Positions 11,829 through 23,671 of a DNA stretch of 64,000 nt are shown here, one piece after another. The number at the start of each line of letters is the position of its first letter. Positions within the stretch are counted from its first letter, which is position 1. The stretch lies in NCBI GenBank assembly GCA_947579605.1, contig OX388314.1:5084001-5148000 (forward strand), written 5' to 3'. The translations under genes were made by a program, and so were the position numbers. The stretch comes from Athripsodes cinereus (Eukaryota; Arthropoda; Insecta; Trichoptera; Leptoceridae). Below the pieces are notes generated by a model that was given only the letters and a program-made list of their open reading frames with translations, had not been told where the DNA came from and did not search any database.

Positions 11829-12250
11829 CTATTGGAGATTCTCAACGAAAAGCATGTATCTTTGAATGTGCCCGTTCAAAGCACATTTACTCACGGAGTA
11901 CTCCGAATCGTTGAAGATATCAACTTCACAGTAATTATTCCCTGTTACATGAAGTCGATTAATTGATGAATAAAAGCTATAGTTGGACGATGATCTCGTA
12001 GCATAGAAAAATGCCTGACTTCTGGTGCTACGACTAGGGACGCGCAAGTTCACCAAACTAAGCAACTCTGGGCAAATCAAAGAGACACAAATGATAGATT
12101 TTAAAACAGAAAACCACTTTTGCCAAAATTGTGCCTTGTCCTGAGCACAGTCGATATTTTAACATGCAGATACATGAGCCTTTCAAATGCCAAAGACACT
12201 TCGAACTTAGTGTATTGAAGCGCATTTTTGGCACATTCTGTTTATACATG
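11829..12250 (-). mobile_element. Probable LINE relic (two adjacent minus frames)
   Basis: Two open frames, 12249 to 12058 and 12080 to 11829, overlap in different frames. The second reads LLSLVNLRVPSRSTRSQAFF, then SNYSFYSSINRLH, then DIFNDS. This resembles the 'VP.R.TRS…NY…NSP..R…DIF' tail of some retroelement ORFs, but the match is from memory and weak. A diverged host exon is the alternative. Confidence 0.35.
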
Positions 12251-12911
12251 AAGTGGTGTTTTTGACACTAAATCAATCTTTAAAAATTGATTAACTTTAT
12301 GATGAAGGTGGATTTTCATTGTATCGATTACACTACAGTGGAGCCAACGAAAATACGAACATTTTTCTGTATCTATTCGTAGTTAAATATTTGCGAAAAT
12401 TGGAAAACGATATGCCTTTGCATGTGAACCCCTCAAATATTAGGTATAACTAATATTTTGTCACAAGTGCTGTGACATTCGTCCCATTATAAAATTGACA
12501 CACACATAAATAGCTTAATTAGATTTAGTTCAGGTAATTTATAATAACATTACAATACGCAGGCCACGTACGCAGTAACATTTATTATAACATTTTTTAA
12601 TTAATCATAGTTGTACGGATAATCTTCGATTACAACTTAACTCAAATTTAATTTGGGTCGGGTTAACTCAACAACCACCTTATGTGTGTTGATCTGTCTA
12701 TATATTCCTCTTCCATTAACATTGCAAGTAGGTAGGTATCTACTATATTAATTCATACAATACTGTACATCGATTACAATTTTTTTTTAAATGAAATATA
12801 TTTATATTCACACAAGCAATATACAAATTGCGAGTTTATCGCAAAGGCGCGATCTCATCCATCTACTCTTAAATAATAAACTCCATAATCTAATTAGGCT
12901 TTTAATTATTC

Positions 12912-13085
12912 GTGTTCGTCGGTAGCCTGGAGGTAGTGTCTCAGCCTTCAGAACAAGGGATCCGTGGCTCGATACCAGGTGCCGGCAAACTCCCCTTTCA
13001 CGGCACAAGCTTTAAGCTTAGTGTGAAAGGTGTAAAAGGTTGTATTTGGGTTTATAACAAAACCCAGATATATCTTTTAAAAAAA
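12912..13085 (+). mobile_element. tRNA-derived SINE
   Basis: Head has an A-box-like tagcctggagg (12923-12933) and a B box ggctcgatacc (12966-12976; consensus GGTTCGAnnCC). An unrelated body and an A-rich end near 13080 follow. The head resembles the element at 13550, so they are probably one family. Confidence 0.6.
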
Positions 13086-13549
13086 AATATAGTTTTTTTT
13101 ACAATTCAAATCAAACATACAACAACAGGCACATCAAATATATATGAGAAACGACAGAAATAAAATTAGAAACCAAGATGTGCCCTATTACAAGCGTAAT
13201 TGGTTAATATCTGAGTCAGCCGCAGATCTGGGCCGATCTAACACCCCAAAGTACCCGGAAAAACCCAAAGAGCACATAAGTACCTACTCTCTAGCTACAT
13301 CAAGATGCCAATTGCAAATCCAACTGCAAACAACAAGTGTACATTAAATCTCTACTTTGTTTTATACATTTACATAAAGGGTAACTAAAATAATGCAAAA
13401 ATCAAACATAATTAATATCTTTTAAATAACGATCCGAAAATCCCTCTTTCGCCACAAGTTTTTTTTACAACACAATGTGTATCAATGGTATTAAAAATAT
13501 CGTTGAAGGAGGTGATCTTATATGAGACTGAATGCAAAAGAAGTGAATA

Positions 13550-13680
13550 AGCTGGTCAGTAGCCTGACGGTAGAGTCTTGGACGTTCGGTTGAGAGGTTC
13601 TGTGTTCGAATAGTGCTACCAACTAACTTGGCCTTTACGACTTTAGTTCGAGGAATATATCGGTTAATAAGAAACTTGAT
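13550..13680 (+). mobile_element. tRNA-derived SINE, second copy
   Basis: Shares gtagcctg.cggtag with the 12912 element. A-box-like tagcctgacgg (13560-13570) and B-box-like tgttcgaatag (13602-13612), then ctaccaactaacttgg. End not defined. Confidence 0.5.
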
Positions 13681-13756
13681 TCACATTTTTATAAAAAAAT
13701 CAAAACATCACAAAACAAAACAAATTTTTAGGCTTTCTCTGTATATTTATCTACAC

Positions 13757-13870
13757 CAGTGCTCCGCAACCGGTGTGCCGCGGATTTCTAGGAAGAATTT
13801 TGGTGTGCCGCGGAATTCTAGGAAGAATAATTATAGTTTGCCGAAAATGAGAAACAGTTGCGGAGCACTG
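13757..13870. mobile_element. 114-bp hAT-type MITE
   Basis: Inverted ends cagtgctccgcaac / gttgcggagcactg, flanked by atctacac (13749-13756) and atctacat (13871-13878), an 8-bp duplication with one difference. Inside, ggtgtgccgcgga followed by ttctaggaagaa occurs twice. The 8-bp duplication and CAG-start ends indicate hAT. Confidence 0.8.
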
Positions 13871-14267
13871 ATCTACATCATCATCTACCCTAGGGTAAGA
13901 AGCCAGTGTTCAAACTGCATGCAACGAACATATTATTATGTTCAATGTCCTACGTAATAAAATTCATAATCAATCGTAAAAAAAATGCAATTATACCAAC
14001 AGTGAGTTCTTGAAAATAATATTAATTAATTAAAACGACATAATAATTAACGAACCCGTAGACATCTGTATTAAATCAAAAGATTATGTACACACTATAC
14101 AGTCAGAGTAAAGCAAACATCACACTATGAAACTACCGTCACAGGCTAGTATATTTTCGTTCTAATCCATACATTTGGTAATTCATCAACAGTCAATGTG
14201 AGAGCGTCTGGGTGTGTTTATAGTAAATATAATATATTTATTAGACATGTAGATTGCAAAAATAAAC

Positions 14268-14395
14268 AAGACATTTAGGATGGGTAGCATGACTCATTAC
14301 TTAATTGGATATGTTAAAGTCTTATACACGATGTTTTACGTATACCTTCCTTTACCATGACACTCGAAAACTTACAGAAAAATGGGTGACCTTTT
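14268..14395 (-). repeat. Family A fragment, reverse
   Basis: agacatttaggatgggtagc, then attggatatgttaaagtc, then acactcgaaaacttacagaaaaatgggtga. Left half of the element only. Confidence 0.55.
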
Positions 14396-15779
14396 TTCAC
14401 TGGGAACTACAGGGACGTAAATAAAAATTAGTAAGAAGAAATAATAATAAATTTGAGTAGATATATTTTGTTCAATCCGCGAAAACGAATTCTATGACTG
14501 AACCATGATTATTTTGAATTTTGTAAAGATAAATGTGCATAACTAAAGGTAGTCTCCAAATAAATGTCACGGCTAAAGTCGTGCGTGTTATCAGTTTAAG
14601 TAATGTACTATTATCAAATTTAAGTGCACACAGTGCAGAGACATTGGTCTCCCTCCCTCATTGCAGAAGACATACCGATATTCGTAAAATGTAAAAACTC
14701 GTACCTACAGTTGGTAGTGATAAAGTTGCATGCGCCCGAAGGCGTCTTTTTTAAATCAGAATCTATCGGTTAAAAACCATTCGAATATGCATCATCGTTT
14801 ATTATGCGTCACAAAAAAGTTACATAGTGTAAAATTGACTTAATGCAACGATAATGAGTTATTAAAAGTAAGAACCACATAAAGCAGCTACTGAGCTTCG
14901 AAAGCACGAGCTTTTTACGTAATTAATTGGTGCTAAATCAAAAAAAACGAGAGCAATAGTAAGAAAAAAGTTTAAAAGTTAATGTCCCGAATTAATACAA
15001 GAAATTAAATCCAAGGTCCGAGTGTTCAAGAAGCGTGACAAGTTTTAACTTTACACTTTAAGTACTGTTCACATAGACGTATTATATCGTAGACTAGTAA
15101 AATTATATAGGGTCCTAGTAAAAATAACAAATTGTGAAGGGTTCATTCGAATCTTGGGTCCAAAATTACATAGACATACCAGACTTGCAGCACGGTACAT
15201 TTTTTCGGAATTTTTGTGTTCCAACATCGACATCCTTAAGTATTAGCAATGTATTGTCTTACAAACTTTCTCAACCAACGTTAGTTTAAAACTGGAAGCA
15301 AAATTCGATCGGCCGCATGACCGATTTTTTCTTTGAATTACCAATCTAATATATCTTTGCCAAAATATAATCATGTCAATCTTAAACAAGCGTTGGTCCT
15401 TGGTTGTGAATGAGTCTATTGTTATGAAGAGGTGTATGAAGTACAATACTTAAAATTAGTGGGAGTAAAACAGCAATATTATATTAGTGTCATGGATTGA
15501 AACATCAAATTAATGTGTATTGTGTTGATATTAACTTTGGAACCCTATTTCAGAGAGAATTAGTGCTACGTTTCTTGTTTATGTTCATATATTGATGACG
15601 GTAAAGCGTGATGTAGAATTCTATGAGAACTCATTCTAATAGAGTACACCGGACATACGCGACGTAAACACATGTTGTACATGTAGTCTACTCAAATATT
15701 ATTCTTGATGAAGGTAACAACAAGGAGTTCGAAACGTAGCATCTCATTTGAAATATTCTATTATACATAACATTATTCT

Positions 15780-16017
15780 GCGGAGAATCCGGCAAAGAAT
15801 TGGTCTCTCACTTTTTTCCATAAGTTTTCGAGTGTACTGTAAAAGGCAGGTGTTCGAAAAAATAAAGACATTTTACATCTTAAATTCATCGATGAGGTTT
15901 GTCACCCATCCCGAATGTAATTATTTTTTATTGACACTAAGAGGGAGGCTTGCGTGTATATTACATACAGGTGGTTTGCTGGCTACCTCGCTTGTGGGAT
16001 GTGTCGTGACGGTATAG
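15780..16017 (+). repeat. Dispersed repeat family A, best long copy
   Basis: About 240 bp. Order of shared blocks: ctctcactcttttccgtaagttttcgagtg, then catctcaaattca.cgatgagg, cacccatcc.gaatgt, a gcacggagaggac-type block, ctggctaccccacttgtggga and a terminal gccgtgatggtatag. One frame reads MRFVTHPECNYFLLTLRGRL then GLLATSLVGCVVTV-stop, and the same peptide pattern recurs in other copies. The end resembles the LINE 'TGATGGTAT' terminus. Probably a retroelement tail; class unproven. Confidence 0.65.
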
Positions 16018-16074
16018 TTGTAGAAGTAATTTTTCTGTAAATCATCGAATTATTTATGAAATTTAGGTTTTCTT

Positions 16075-16245
16075 CAAACATCAAGACTGAGACATTTGAC
16101 ATCTTCAATTCAGAAACGAAATATGCCACTCATTCCGGTTATCTTATTTTTAATTATCACGAAGAGGACAACTTGCGTAATCTTCATATACAGTCTGCTG
16201 GCTACCTCACTTATTGATTATGGCGTGCATGTATAGGTAGACAGA
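16075..16245 (+). repeat. Family A copy, degraded
   Basis: Directly follows the 15780 copy: catcttcaattcagaaacga, atgccactcattccgg, cacgaagaggacaacttg, gctggctacctcacttattg. An old tandem or neighbouring insertion. Confidence 0.5.
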
Positions 16246-17099
16246 CATGTAAAACTATAGCCAATATTTTCTATGAAAAGCAGACATATTACTGAATACC
16301 TGTATGATATGCGGACTTGGTGGCCACAAGGAAAAACTTTTTCGCTTTCAAAAACTTCTGTACTTTTTTTGGTAACCTAATATCCCCTTCAAGTAACTAA
16401 CGATGCTGCATAGAGAAGAAGGCATATTCCCATTTCTTCTCTTCCCTTTTTGCACCAAATTTTTTGGTGCGTGGCCGCTAAATCTAGAGTGCTCCCTCGG
16501 GGCAGCATTTCTCGCTTTAATGCGACATTAAATCCTGTGTGTGCATGTGTGTGTCGCTATGGAGATACATATCTCCAGGTACGGCTCGAGATAAGTGGCG
16601 GGCGCTGCCCTTAAAAAAAATTACTGAATTTACACTATCACGACATCAACTGTGAAAGTTTGCGTAGAGGGTATTGATTTCTCTGTTACTAGTATGGTAA
16701 AGACATCTATAAAGACATACCTACTTATAACATATCTATTCATACTAAATATTAGACTAAAACATTATTTATATGGGGATAATAATCAAAAACTTTTTAA
16801 TTACTAACTAAGAGAAAACCTCTTAGGATTTTAGTTATTATAGACTCGAGTCTTTTTAGAAGTAGTTTACTACAACTTCCATAGAGTTCTCAAAGTTCGG
16901 GGCGATTATTCGGTACTCTACCATCGTCCAGAACCATCCAAATTAAGAAGAGGACACTCGTAATAGTTCTCCTGTTCTTCTTATCTTGAAGATGTCCGTC
17001 TGTACTTGAGTAGGTACTCAAAACATTTAAATGCAACTATGTATTATTATAATGTGAAGTTAAATAAACATGATTCTCTCTGATGTCAGAAAACTTCTG

Positions 17100-17425
17100 C
17101 CACTTAATATACCCTTACGCCGCTTCCCAAGTGGGGTAAGCAGAAAGGAGTCTTATCCTTACATATTTCTTTCGCATCTTCTACATTCATACAATTTCTC
17201 ATACACGTGCGTCAATTTCTCTAACTCAACATACGGCCGTTCCTGAAAATATGACGCCCGCGTTTTTTCACACCCCTTTTTCAGATAGGAATATACTCAT
17301 TGTCATCCATTAGTTGCACATGTCCAAACCATGGTAACACACATTCTATCCACAAAACTCCTTTTGCAATTGCTCATTCTTCTGATATCCTCATTCCAAT
17401 CCTAGTTTCCATGAGGATCTTAAAG
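17100..17425 (-). mobile_element. LINE ORF2 C-terminal relic
   Basis: The left edge (acgccgcttcccaagtgg, then ggtaagcagaaagg) is the reverse of the SAYP-terminal end of the 9085 copy. Further up the minus strand LPWFGHVQLMDDNEY corresponds to the upstream 'RWFGHVxRMDD' motif. Longer than the other copies (about 325 bp) and broken by several stops. Confidence 0.6.
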
Positions 17426-17689
17426 GGCAAAATTAAGAATATTGAATTAGCGGAATACCTAAAATACATCGTGACGTTGCTATTGGGTGGGAAAAAAACT
17501 ACATTTTTTCGACTTCGTGAATCGACACTTAGCAATTTACTTAAGTAACTCACACAGAGAACTCATACAATGAAAATAATAATTTATTATTGAAAGAGTA
17601 AGCAAAATTCCTCACTTAAATAACTTAAATTGTTTAAATAACCCATTAAGCAAGTGACTATATTGTGAAATATTTTTAACAGTGATGAA

Positions 17690-18155
17690 TTTTGGTTTGA
17701 CAGACGCAATTAAGTCGTGAAGTCCCCGGTAGAGAACAGGTATTCCACTATTGTCAAGTTTTCAAGTGTCCTTTAAAAAGCAAGTAATCGTAAAACAACC
17801 CACATAATACATTTAATATACTTATTGAATTCAGGAATAAGGTATTCCAGAATGTCACAACATTTATTGGCTTAGAGAAGTCGACTCCATGTTTGATCCA
17901 TGCACTTACTCCGCTTGCTACCCTACTTGTGGTAAATGCCGTGATGGTATGAATGAATAAATGAGTTTAATAATTATTTACATTATAGTACTTAAGTCAT
18001 TAACACTTTTAACAAAGTGATTAAGTATGTCAGACGTCATCAATGTCTGATTTTTCATAGGCACGGAGAGGACAAATTGGATGTTTATTACAAGCAGTTT
18101 GTCTAATGGCTCCTTAACTCAAGACATACCTATGCCGTGGTGGTATAGATAGAAT
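17690..18155 (+). repeat. Three degraded family A fragments
   Basis: A left half at about 17740-17800 (gtcaagttttcaagtgtcc), a right end at 17905-17955 (gcttgctaccctacttgtgg … gtgatggtatga) and another right end at 18055-18155 (ataggcacggagaggacaaa … gccgtggtggtatagat). Confidence 0.45.
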
Positions 18156-18854
18156 AGTGTGGAAAATTAAATATATAGATTTTATCTTTTAATATTTGTT
18201 TTATTTTTTTTATTATTATATACTTTGGACCAATCTTTGGACGGACATATACGAGTATGTAGATCTCCCTTTATGGCTTCCACTCTTTTTAAAGGTACAC
18301 TTATTGTATGCAATAAACACCCAGGTCCTCGTCTCCGTGATAAAATATATTACGTCATGACATACATACCTACCTTATCGCTGAACTCAAGATGTGAAAT
18401 TTGAAAATAAAATCAAAGTTGCGCGGAATTTCGAAATGTAGTGGTCTTTTTAAGTATTTCATATTCATCACTCACTTCTGCGCTATCCGGGTGGTCGGTG
18501 GGTCTCCTTCATCACTCAGTTTGAAATCTCAAAATATTGAATAGCCCTTTGGGTGTAAATAGACATTGACTAAATCCGGCCCTTTAGCGTGAAACAAAGA
18601 ATATCGTATTATTTATGACGCAAGACATACTAAGTATTAATTTTTATGCAAATATTGCATACATTTTTCTTAAAACAATCGTGGGAAAAGTGGAAAATTT
18701 CAAAGTATAAGTTTGTCTTTAAAATACTTAAATTATTAAAGTGTCAGACGCTTCACTGGTCACCATACATGTGAATTTTTTTTAACAAAATAAACATAAA
18801 AATAAAAATGACAATACTTACTACGTAAAGTTTAAGCATATTCCCTTTTCTACA

Positions 18855-19100
18855 TTCTCGTAAAATCCCACGAAAAGAATGGGTCGTTCACTCTTTTCTA
18901 TCACTTTTCGAAAGTTCTGTAAGAGGTAGATATTCATAAAACATAATTTTTAAGAGATTCAACATCTTCGAATCAGCGATGAGGTATGCCACCCATCCTG
19001 AATGTCTTATATTGGCATGGAGAGGACAATCTGCATGTTTATCATGTGTAGTTGGTCCGATGGCTACCCCACTTGTGGGAAACGCCATGATGGTATAAGA
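18855..19100 (+). repeat. Dispersed repeat family A copy
   Basis: Near-complete copy, from ttcactcttttctatcac to the terminal gccatgatggtat, including gatgaggtatgccacccatc and gctaccccacttgtggga. The minus-strand 81-codon frame across it is not thought to be a gene. Confidence 0.65.
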
Positions 19101-19234
19101 GATTGAATTTTTCTGTCCCATCAAACATTTCAAACAAAATGGTTTGGCTCAACTGGTAAGAACATAGAAAAGGTCAAAGCTGTAATTTAATAAATAAATA
19201 CATACAGAAAAATTGTAGACGATAGAGGGCGATC

Positions 19235-19870
19235 ATTACGTTCATTACATGTAATGAGTCTGCCAGTTACCCCACTTGTAGACAGACACGATACAATAAT
19301 ACCGAAATATGTGAAAGTTAGTTATATTATATCACATGATAACTTCTAGCGAACCCTTATTTTTATCACTTCTATCTATCCACACCATCATAGTATCCCC
19401 CACATATGAGGTAGCCAGCGATACTCTGTAATTAATGAATATTCGGGTCGCACTATTAAAAAAATAAAGCATTTTTTTAGTTTCAATAGTTTAATAAAGT
19501 TAAATTTTTGGGTGTTATTATTTTTCAACTAGTTAAAAATTTCAAAATCAACAATGTGAATTAGTGAATAATATTTGTGACAATTAATAATACCTTCAAT
19601 TGCAACTCACATAAAATTCTCGCATTTTAGTCAAATTTGTGACAATCACAAGTGTTTTCAAAATTTTATAATAGTTGAATAAAAATAATAGGCGCCCTTG
19701 AGACGGTCTAGGGACTGTTAAACGGCGTCAAAATAAAATCATCCATAATCATCATCATTTAGGATGGGTGAGATGCCCCATCGCTGAATTGAAAATGTTA
19801 AAATATTTTATACGTGATGCTATACGAATCCTTGCCTTTTACAGAACGCTCGAAAAATTACTTACAACCT
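19235..19870. repeat. Cluster of partial family A copies in both orientations
   Basis: Plus right end at 19245-19285 (ctgccagttaccccacttgtag), reverse right end at 19383-19425 (caccatcatagtatccccca) and reverse left half at 19758-19865 (ggatgggtgagatgcccc … agaacgctcgaaaaatta). Confidence 0.5.
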
Positions 19871-20221
19871 AACATCACTCATTCGTCTATTTTATCAAGT
19901 TCATTGATAGAAAAAAAGTACCTTAATGTTGGTCCGAATGGTTGCTATTTTAGCATCAAAATGTTTCTGTAATTAACTTTTTATTAAATTATAAATCGAA
20001 TGAAATGAAAACTAATCATAAAAAAACAAACGACAATACAATAACAATATTTCGTCTCTCTTTAACCTATATAAAGTGATTCATAATAACAGTATTTAGT
20101 GTGAACATTTTCCTTACATAGAATATCGTACTTCCTAAACCTTGACATTAAATAAGTAAGGTTATGTTTACATCTTACGGCGTAATCAAAACTACATTTT
20201 CATAACACAAAACACGCTGAC

Positions 20222-20407
20222 CTGCATTGAATCTGCACTTATTATCTCCGTCTTGAATTTTTCTGCCAATTCCAATGATAATTTAGTCTTTCCCGTGCCT
20301 GTAGCGCCAAGAATTATTACTAAAGGAACCCGCGACGAACACATTTTCACTACCGACATTGTGTTTTTGTTAAACGTCAATGTCACACAATATTTAACTA
20401 ACTTCAC
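20222..20407 (-). CDS. TRIT1: tRNA dimethylallyltransferase, first coding exon (partial)
   Basis: 62 codons ending ATG CAG|GTCAGC, a phase-0 donor. TRIT1/MiaA enzymes transfer an isopentenyl group to A37 next to the anticodon of some tRNAs, in the cytosol and mitochondria. The exon shows [16 protein letters not shown] (P-loop, residues 34-49) followed by EIISADSMQ (54-62), which carries the conserved Asp of the substrate site; these are the first two family signatures in the right order. The first 27 residues are basic and cysteine-containing with no acidic residue, so they could be a mitochondrial presequence. The next ATG, at residue 17, is an alternative start. The remaining exons (VYKGLDI, GTNYY and so on) should lie at lower coordinates on the minus strand, but I could not find them in the 20 kb available. 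A retained fragment of a duplicated gene is therefore possible. Confidence 0.8.
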
Positions 20408-21440
20408 AGCGGTTAGTAGGTGCAGAGTGTTGCCATTATAAAAAATAGTAAAATGTAAGTTTTTTATTTTGTATGTACTACGAATTTACGTTATCGACTA
20501 TTTAGAGCCTGATATGGTTGGTACATATTTATCTATAAATATCTTATTGTCTACGGCGTAGTTTTCCGTATTTATGTATTTTTCCTATTGCGTTGTTGTG
20601 TTTTCAGGTAATTTTCTTTTACCTGCGTGGTTTGTAGGTCAAATATTCTAGAAGCTTTTTATATTGTGTTTGTTTACTTTCTTCTTTGAAATATTATCTA
20701 GTTATATTTCATTTGTATCACTTAACGGATAAACAACGAGGATTTCGAACATTTTTCAAAGGTTCCAAAAGTTCTAAATACTTTTTGTGTTTTATTTATA
20801 AACAAAAATTTTACAAAAGTATCTACCTGTTTTAAGAACAACTATCGAAAAGAGATAGGTAATCCAATTTTCTTTGCAATTTATAGAATTCGCTCTAGTC
20901 AAGTTATATTTCTTCTTTTACACCCTCCGCCGTATACCTAAGGCACCACACGATAGAACAGATTTGGAAACGTGCCTCCTCAATTCAAACTAGTAAGATC
21001 TGCGTCAGCAGAGAAATTCTTCCCACGACATTTCTAACGATTTGGATAACTGTGAAGTGTGAACCATCATTTTTTAATGTTTTTTTTATTGTTGTATCTT
21101 AGCGAACATTATATGTAATTCCCGACGGTAAAAATTGGCTATACTTTTTAAACGAGTTGGATAAAAGGTTGTCGTACAATATTATTGACCCAAACATGAA
21201 AATATATTTTTAATAGCGCAGCAGAGGGTACCTTTTTATAGATGAGTTTTCATAGATGTTGGATGACTTGGTTCTTTGGCGCCGTTTTTTGCTCCTTCGA
21301 CCTCACAAGAGCGCTTGTGAAAAGGGATAAAGGATTGAGTCGGAAGAAAGCACACCACTGCGATAAAATTACCTTCTATATACTGCTTGCATTCAATATG
21401 AACATGTTTCTATGTTAAATTGCTTGCGATTTAGGCAGCT
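20408..21440. other. Upstream region of the TRIT1-like exon
   Basis: The minus-strand promoter of the TRIT1 exon should lie here. AT-rich; no clear TATA box, initiator or CpG cluster. 22625-23575 and 24125-25290 are similarly empty. Confidence 0.4.
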
Positions 21441-21442
21441 GG

Positions 21443-21665
21443 GTGCAACCACACCATCACGGCATATCTCACAAGTGGTTGAGCCAACATACCATCTGCA
21501 TGTAATAAACAAGCAAGCCTTCTTCTCTGTGCCAACAAAAAGTTAAGACATTCAGGATGGGTGGCGAACCTAATCGCTGAATTTGAGATGTACCTAAAAT
21601 ATGTTAATTTTTTGGACATGATACTCGGAAACTTACGGAAAAGAGTGAGAGGCCAATTCTTTGAC
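21443..21665 (-). repeat. Dispersed repeat family A copy, reverse
   Basis: Begins caccatcacggcatatctc and ends cggaaaagagtgagaggcc. The minus frame reads RFATHPECLNFLLAQRRRLA then CLLHADGMLAQPLVRYAVMV, the clearest example of the shared peptide pattern. Confidence 0.65.
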
Positions 21666-21978
21666 GGGCGCTCCACGACTGATACAGGGAGAATAAAAAA
21701 GATCGCTTATCGCACATGCGATGTCATCTTCCAGCCAACCCAAAATGCAAAATTAAAAGACAAAAAATGTTGTTCTTCTTATATCCGGTATCCACATCGT
21801 CTCGTCAAATTATTTGCTACAAATAAAATTCTTAGTAACATCTTGATTCTTGACCCCGATAAACGGAGCTATTAATCTGGCATCGTACGTCATCGATTCA
21901 CGATCAGAAAATGATGAGTGATGGGTCACAAATTGATAAATCTATCTAAAACACTGTATCCCTGTGATTAACCTGTAT

Positions 21979-22616
21979 CAAGGGCGTACCCAAGGGGGGG
22001 GGGCAACTGACCCAACTTGTCCCCCTCCCTTTAAAAAATCTAAAAATTAGTAGGAATACCTATTCACGAAATTAGCATCAAAATTTAGAATATTGGCGTC
22101 GAAACCAAAAGTTGCCCCCCTATTAAGCTTTACAATAAATTTCTATGAGTGCAGGCCTGAAAATTCATGAATTTGCTTAAACTTCTGCACCAAATTGAAA
22201 CCTCTCTAGGAGGAGGGAGGGGGGGCACTAAAGCCTTTTCTTTCAAATTGTAATGGGATAGGATAGGACTGTTATCATTAATTGTGCAACTATTTTCAAA
22301 AAGGTGTTTTGCAAATTGTTATTCTATTTTCATAATTTAACCGTGATGCTCCGAAATCAGAATCTCAACATTTTGTTGGCACGGAGAGGACGGCTTGCAT
22401 GTTAATAACATGTAGCTAGTCTGTTAGCTACCCCACTTGTGGGATATCCCGTGATGGTATAGTAGTATTAATAGTGGTAGTTTTTCTAAATTTTCTTTAG
22501 CGAATCGTGAACGTTGAAGAGAAAGGAGGTAGGGATCACTAATTTAAAAAATGTTTGTAATTTTTTTCCTTTCTAGCCGCTGCCCCCCTCTAGCGAAAAC
22601 CCTGAGTGCGCCTTTG
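21979..22616. mobile_element. 638-bp hAT-type element with nested short repeat
   Basis: Ends caagggcgtacccaagg and (inverse) caaaggcgcactcaggg are imperfect inverted repeats. Flanks acctgtat (21971-21978) and acctgcat (22617-22624) form an 8-bp duplication with one difference. Poly-G runs follow both ends. A copy of the dispersed repeat lies inside at 22375-22462. No transposase. Confidence 0.7.
22375..22462 (+). repeat. Dispersed repeat family A, right end only, nested in the hAT element
   Basis: ggcacggagaggac followed by gcttgcatgttaataacatgtag and ctaccccacttgtgggata, to gtgatggtatag. Confidence 0.6.
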
Positions 22617-23579
22617 ACCTGCATCTAGTAACTACATAGCTTCCAAGCACGCTACCGACTCCCAACAAGAGATAAGATGAGAGGAATTTGACAGGTGGCA
22701 TTAATTCTCCTCAATACTAATAATAATAATTGCTCTAGACATCACCAATAGAAACGTGAATCAAGTACCTGACTGCCTACAAAGTTAGCTTCGTGTCACG
22801 ATCTTCAAATTTCATGAAGAGCAAAAAAATGTATCTACATTTCCAATTATTATTTATCAAAGCATTTCCCACACTTGGCATGGCATATCCAAAGGATGAG
22901 CTAATTGAAGATTTTCTTAGAATGAAGTTCCTAGAAAATACAAATATGACTTCTATTTTTTCTGTAAGTTTTCCCGCATTCTTCAGTAAAAGGAATATTT
23001 TTAAATCGTTACGTAAAAGACATTTCGATGTACTCCCGAAAGGAGCATGAAAGGGTCAAAAAAGAACAAAGACAAGGGTGTATCAATAAAATAATTATCA
23101 TCAATATTTACGCCAAATGATTTCATTTGAGTTTGGTGATATTGTATCGAATAGGTATGTCCGTGTGTGTAATATGAAGTGTATCATTTTTCTAAAGCAA
23201 AATTGAGGAAATTTTAAATGGGTAGGAATGACTAGGAGCAATTTTGCAAATTCTCATCCTTGGAAATTAAATGAACTTTTGCGTGCTTTACAACATTAGC
23301 ACATTTACCTCCTTTTGTCTTTATCGTAATAATGACCTATCTACAACTTCCTTTAGAATGTCAGTCATTATTAGAGATATAGTTTATTCCAATAACATCT
23401 GTGTAACATTTCATCCAAATTTTGGTTTAAAACCAACGCAATTTTGAGACATACTTGATATTTCGATTAAATAAACATCCCTACTTACATTTGCAACGTC
23501 TTGACCCAGAGAGATGCATCTTGTATATCACTTGGGGATTTTAAAGAACCAATATTGCAGGGTTTCTCTTGATAGAATC

Positions 23580-23644
23580 TATTCACACGACGCTCGAAGA
23601 TTTAGTCTTGTCTTGATCTTATTCACACGACGCTCAAAGATTTA
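23580..23644. repeat. Short tandem duplication
   Basis: tattcacacgacgctc plus gaagattta occurs twice with a 40-bp period (23580 and 23620), just left of the hAT MITE at 23672. Confidence 0.6.
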
Positions 23645-23671
23645 GATTGTGTCAAAAGTGACCCTGCTGGA

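Noticed and set aside
12332..12360. acagtggagccaacgaaaat resembles the pogo element's end
   Set aside because: No matching inverted end or TA-bounded partner was found nearby; one resemblance is not enough.
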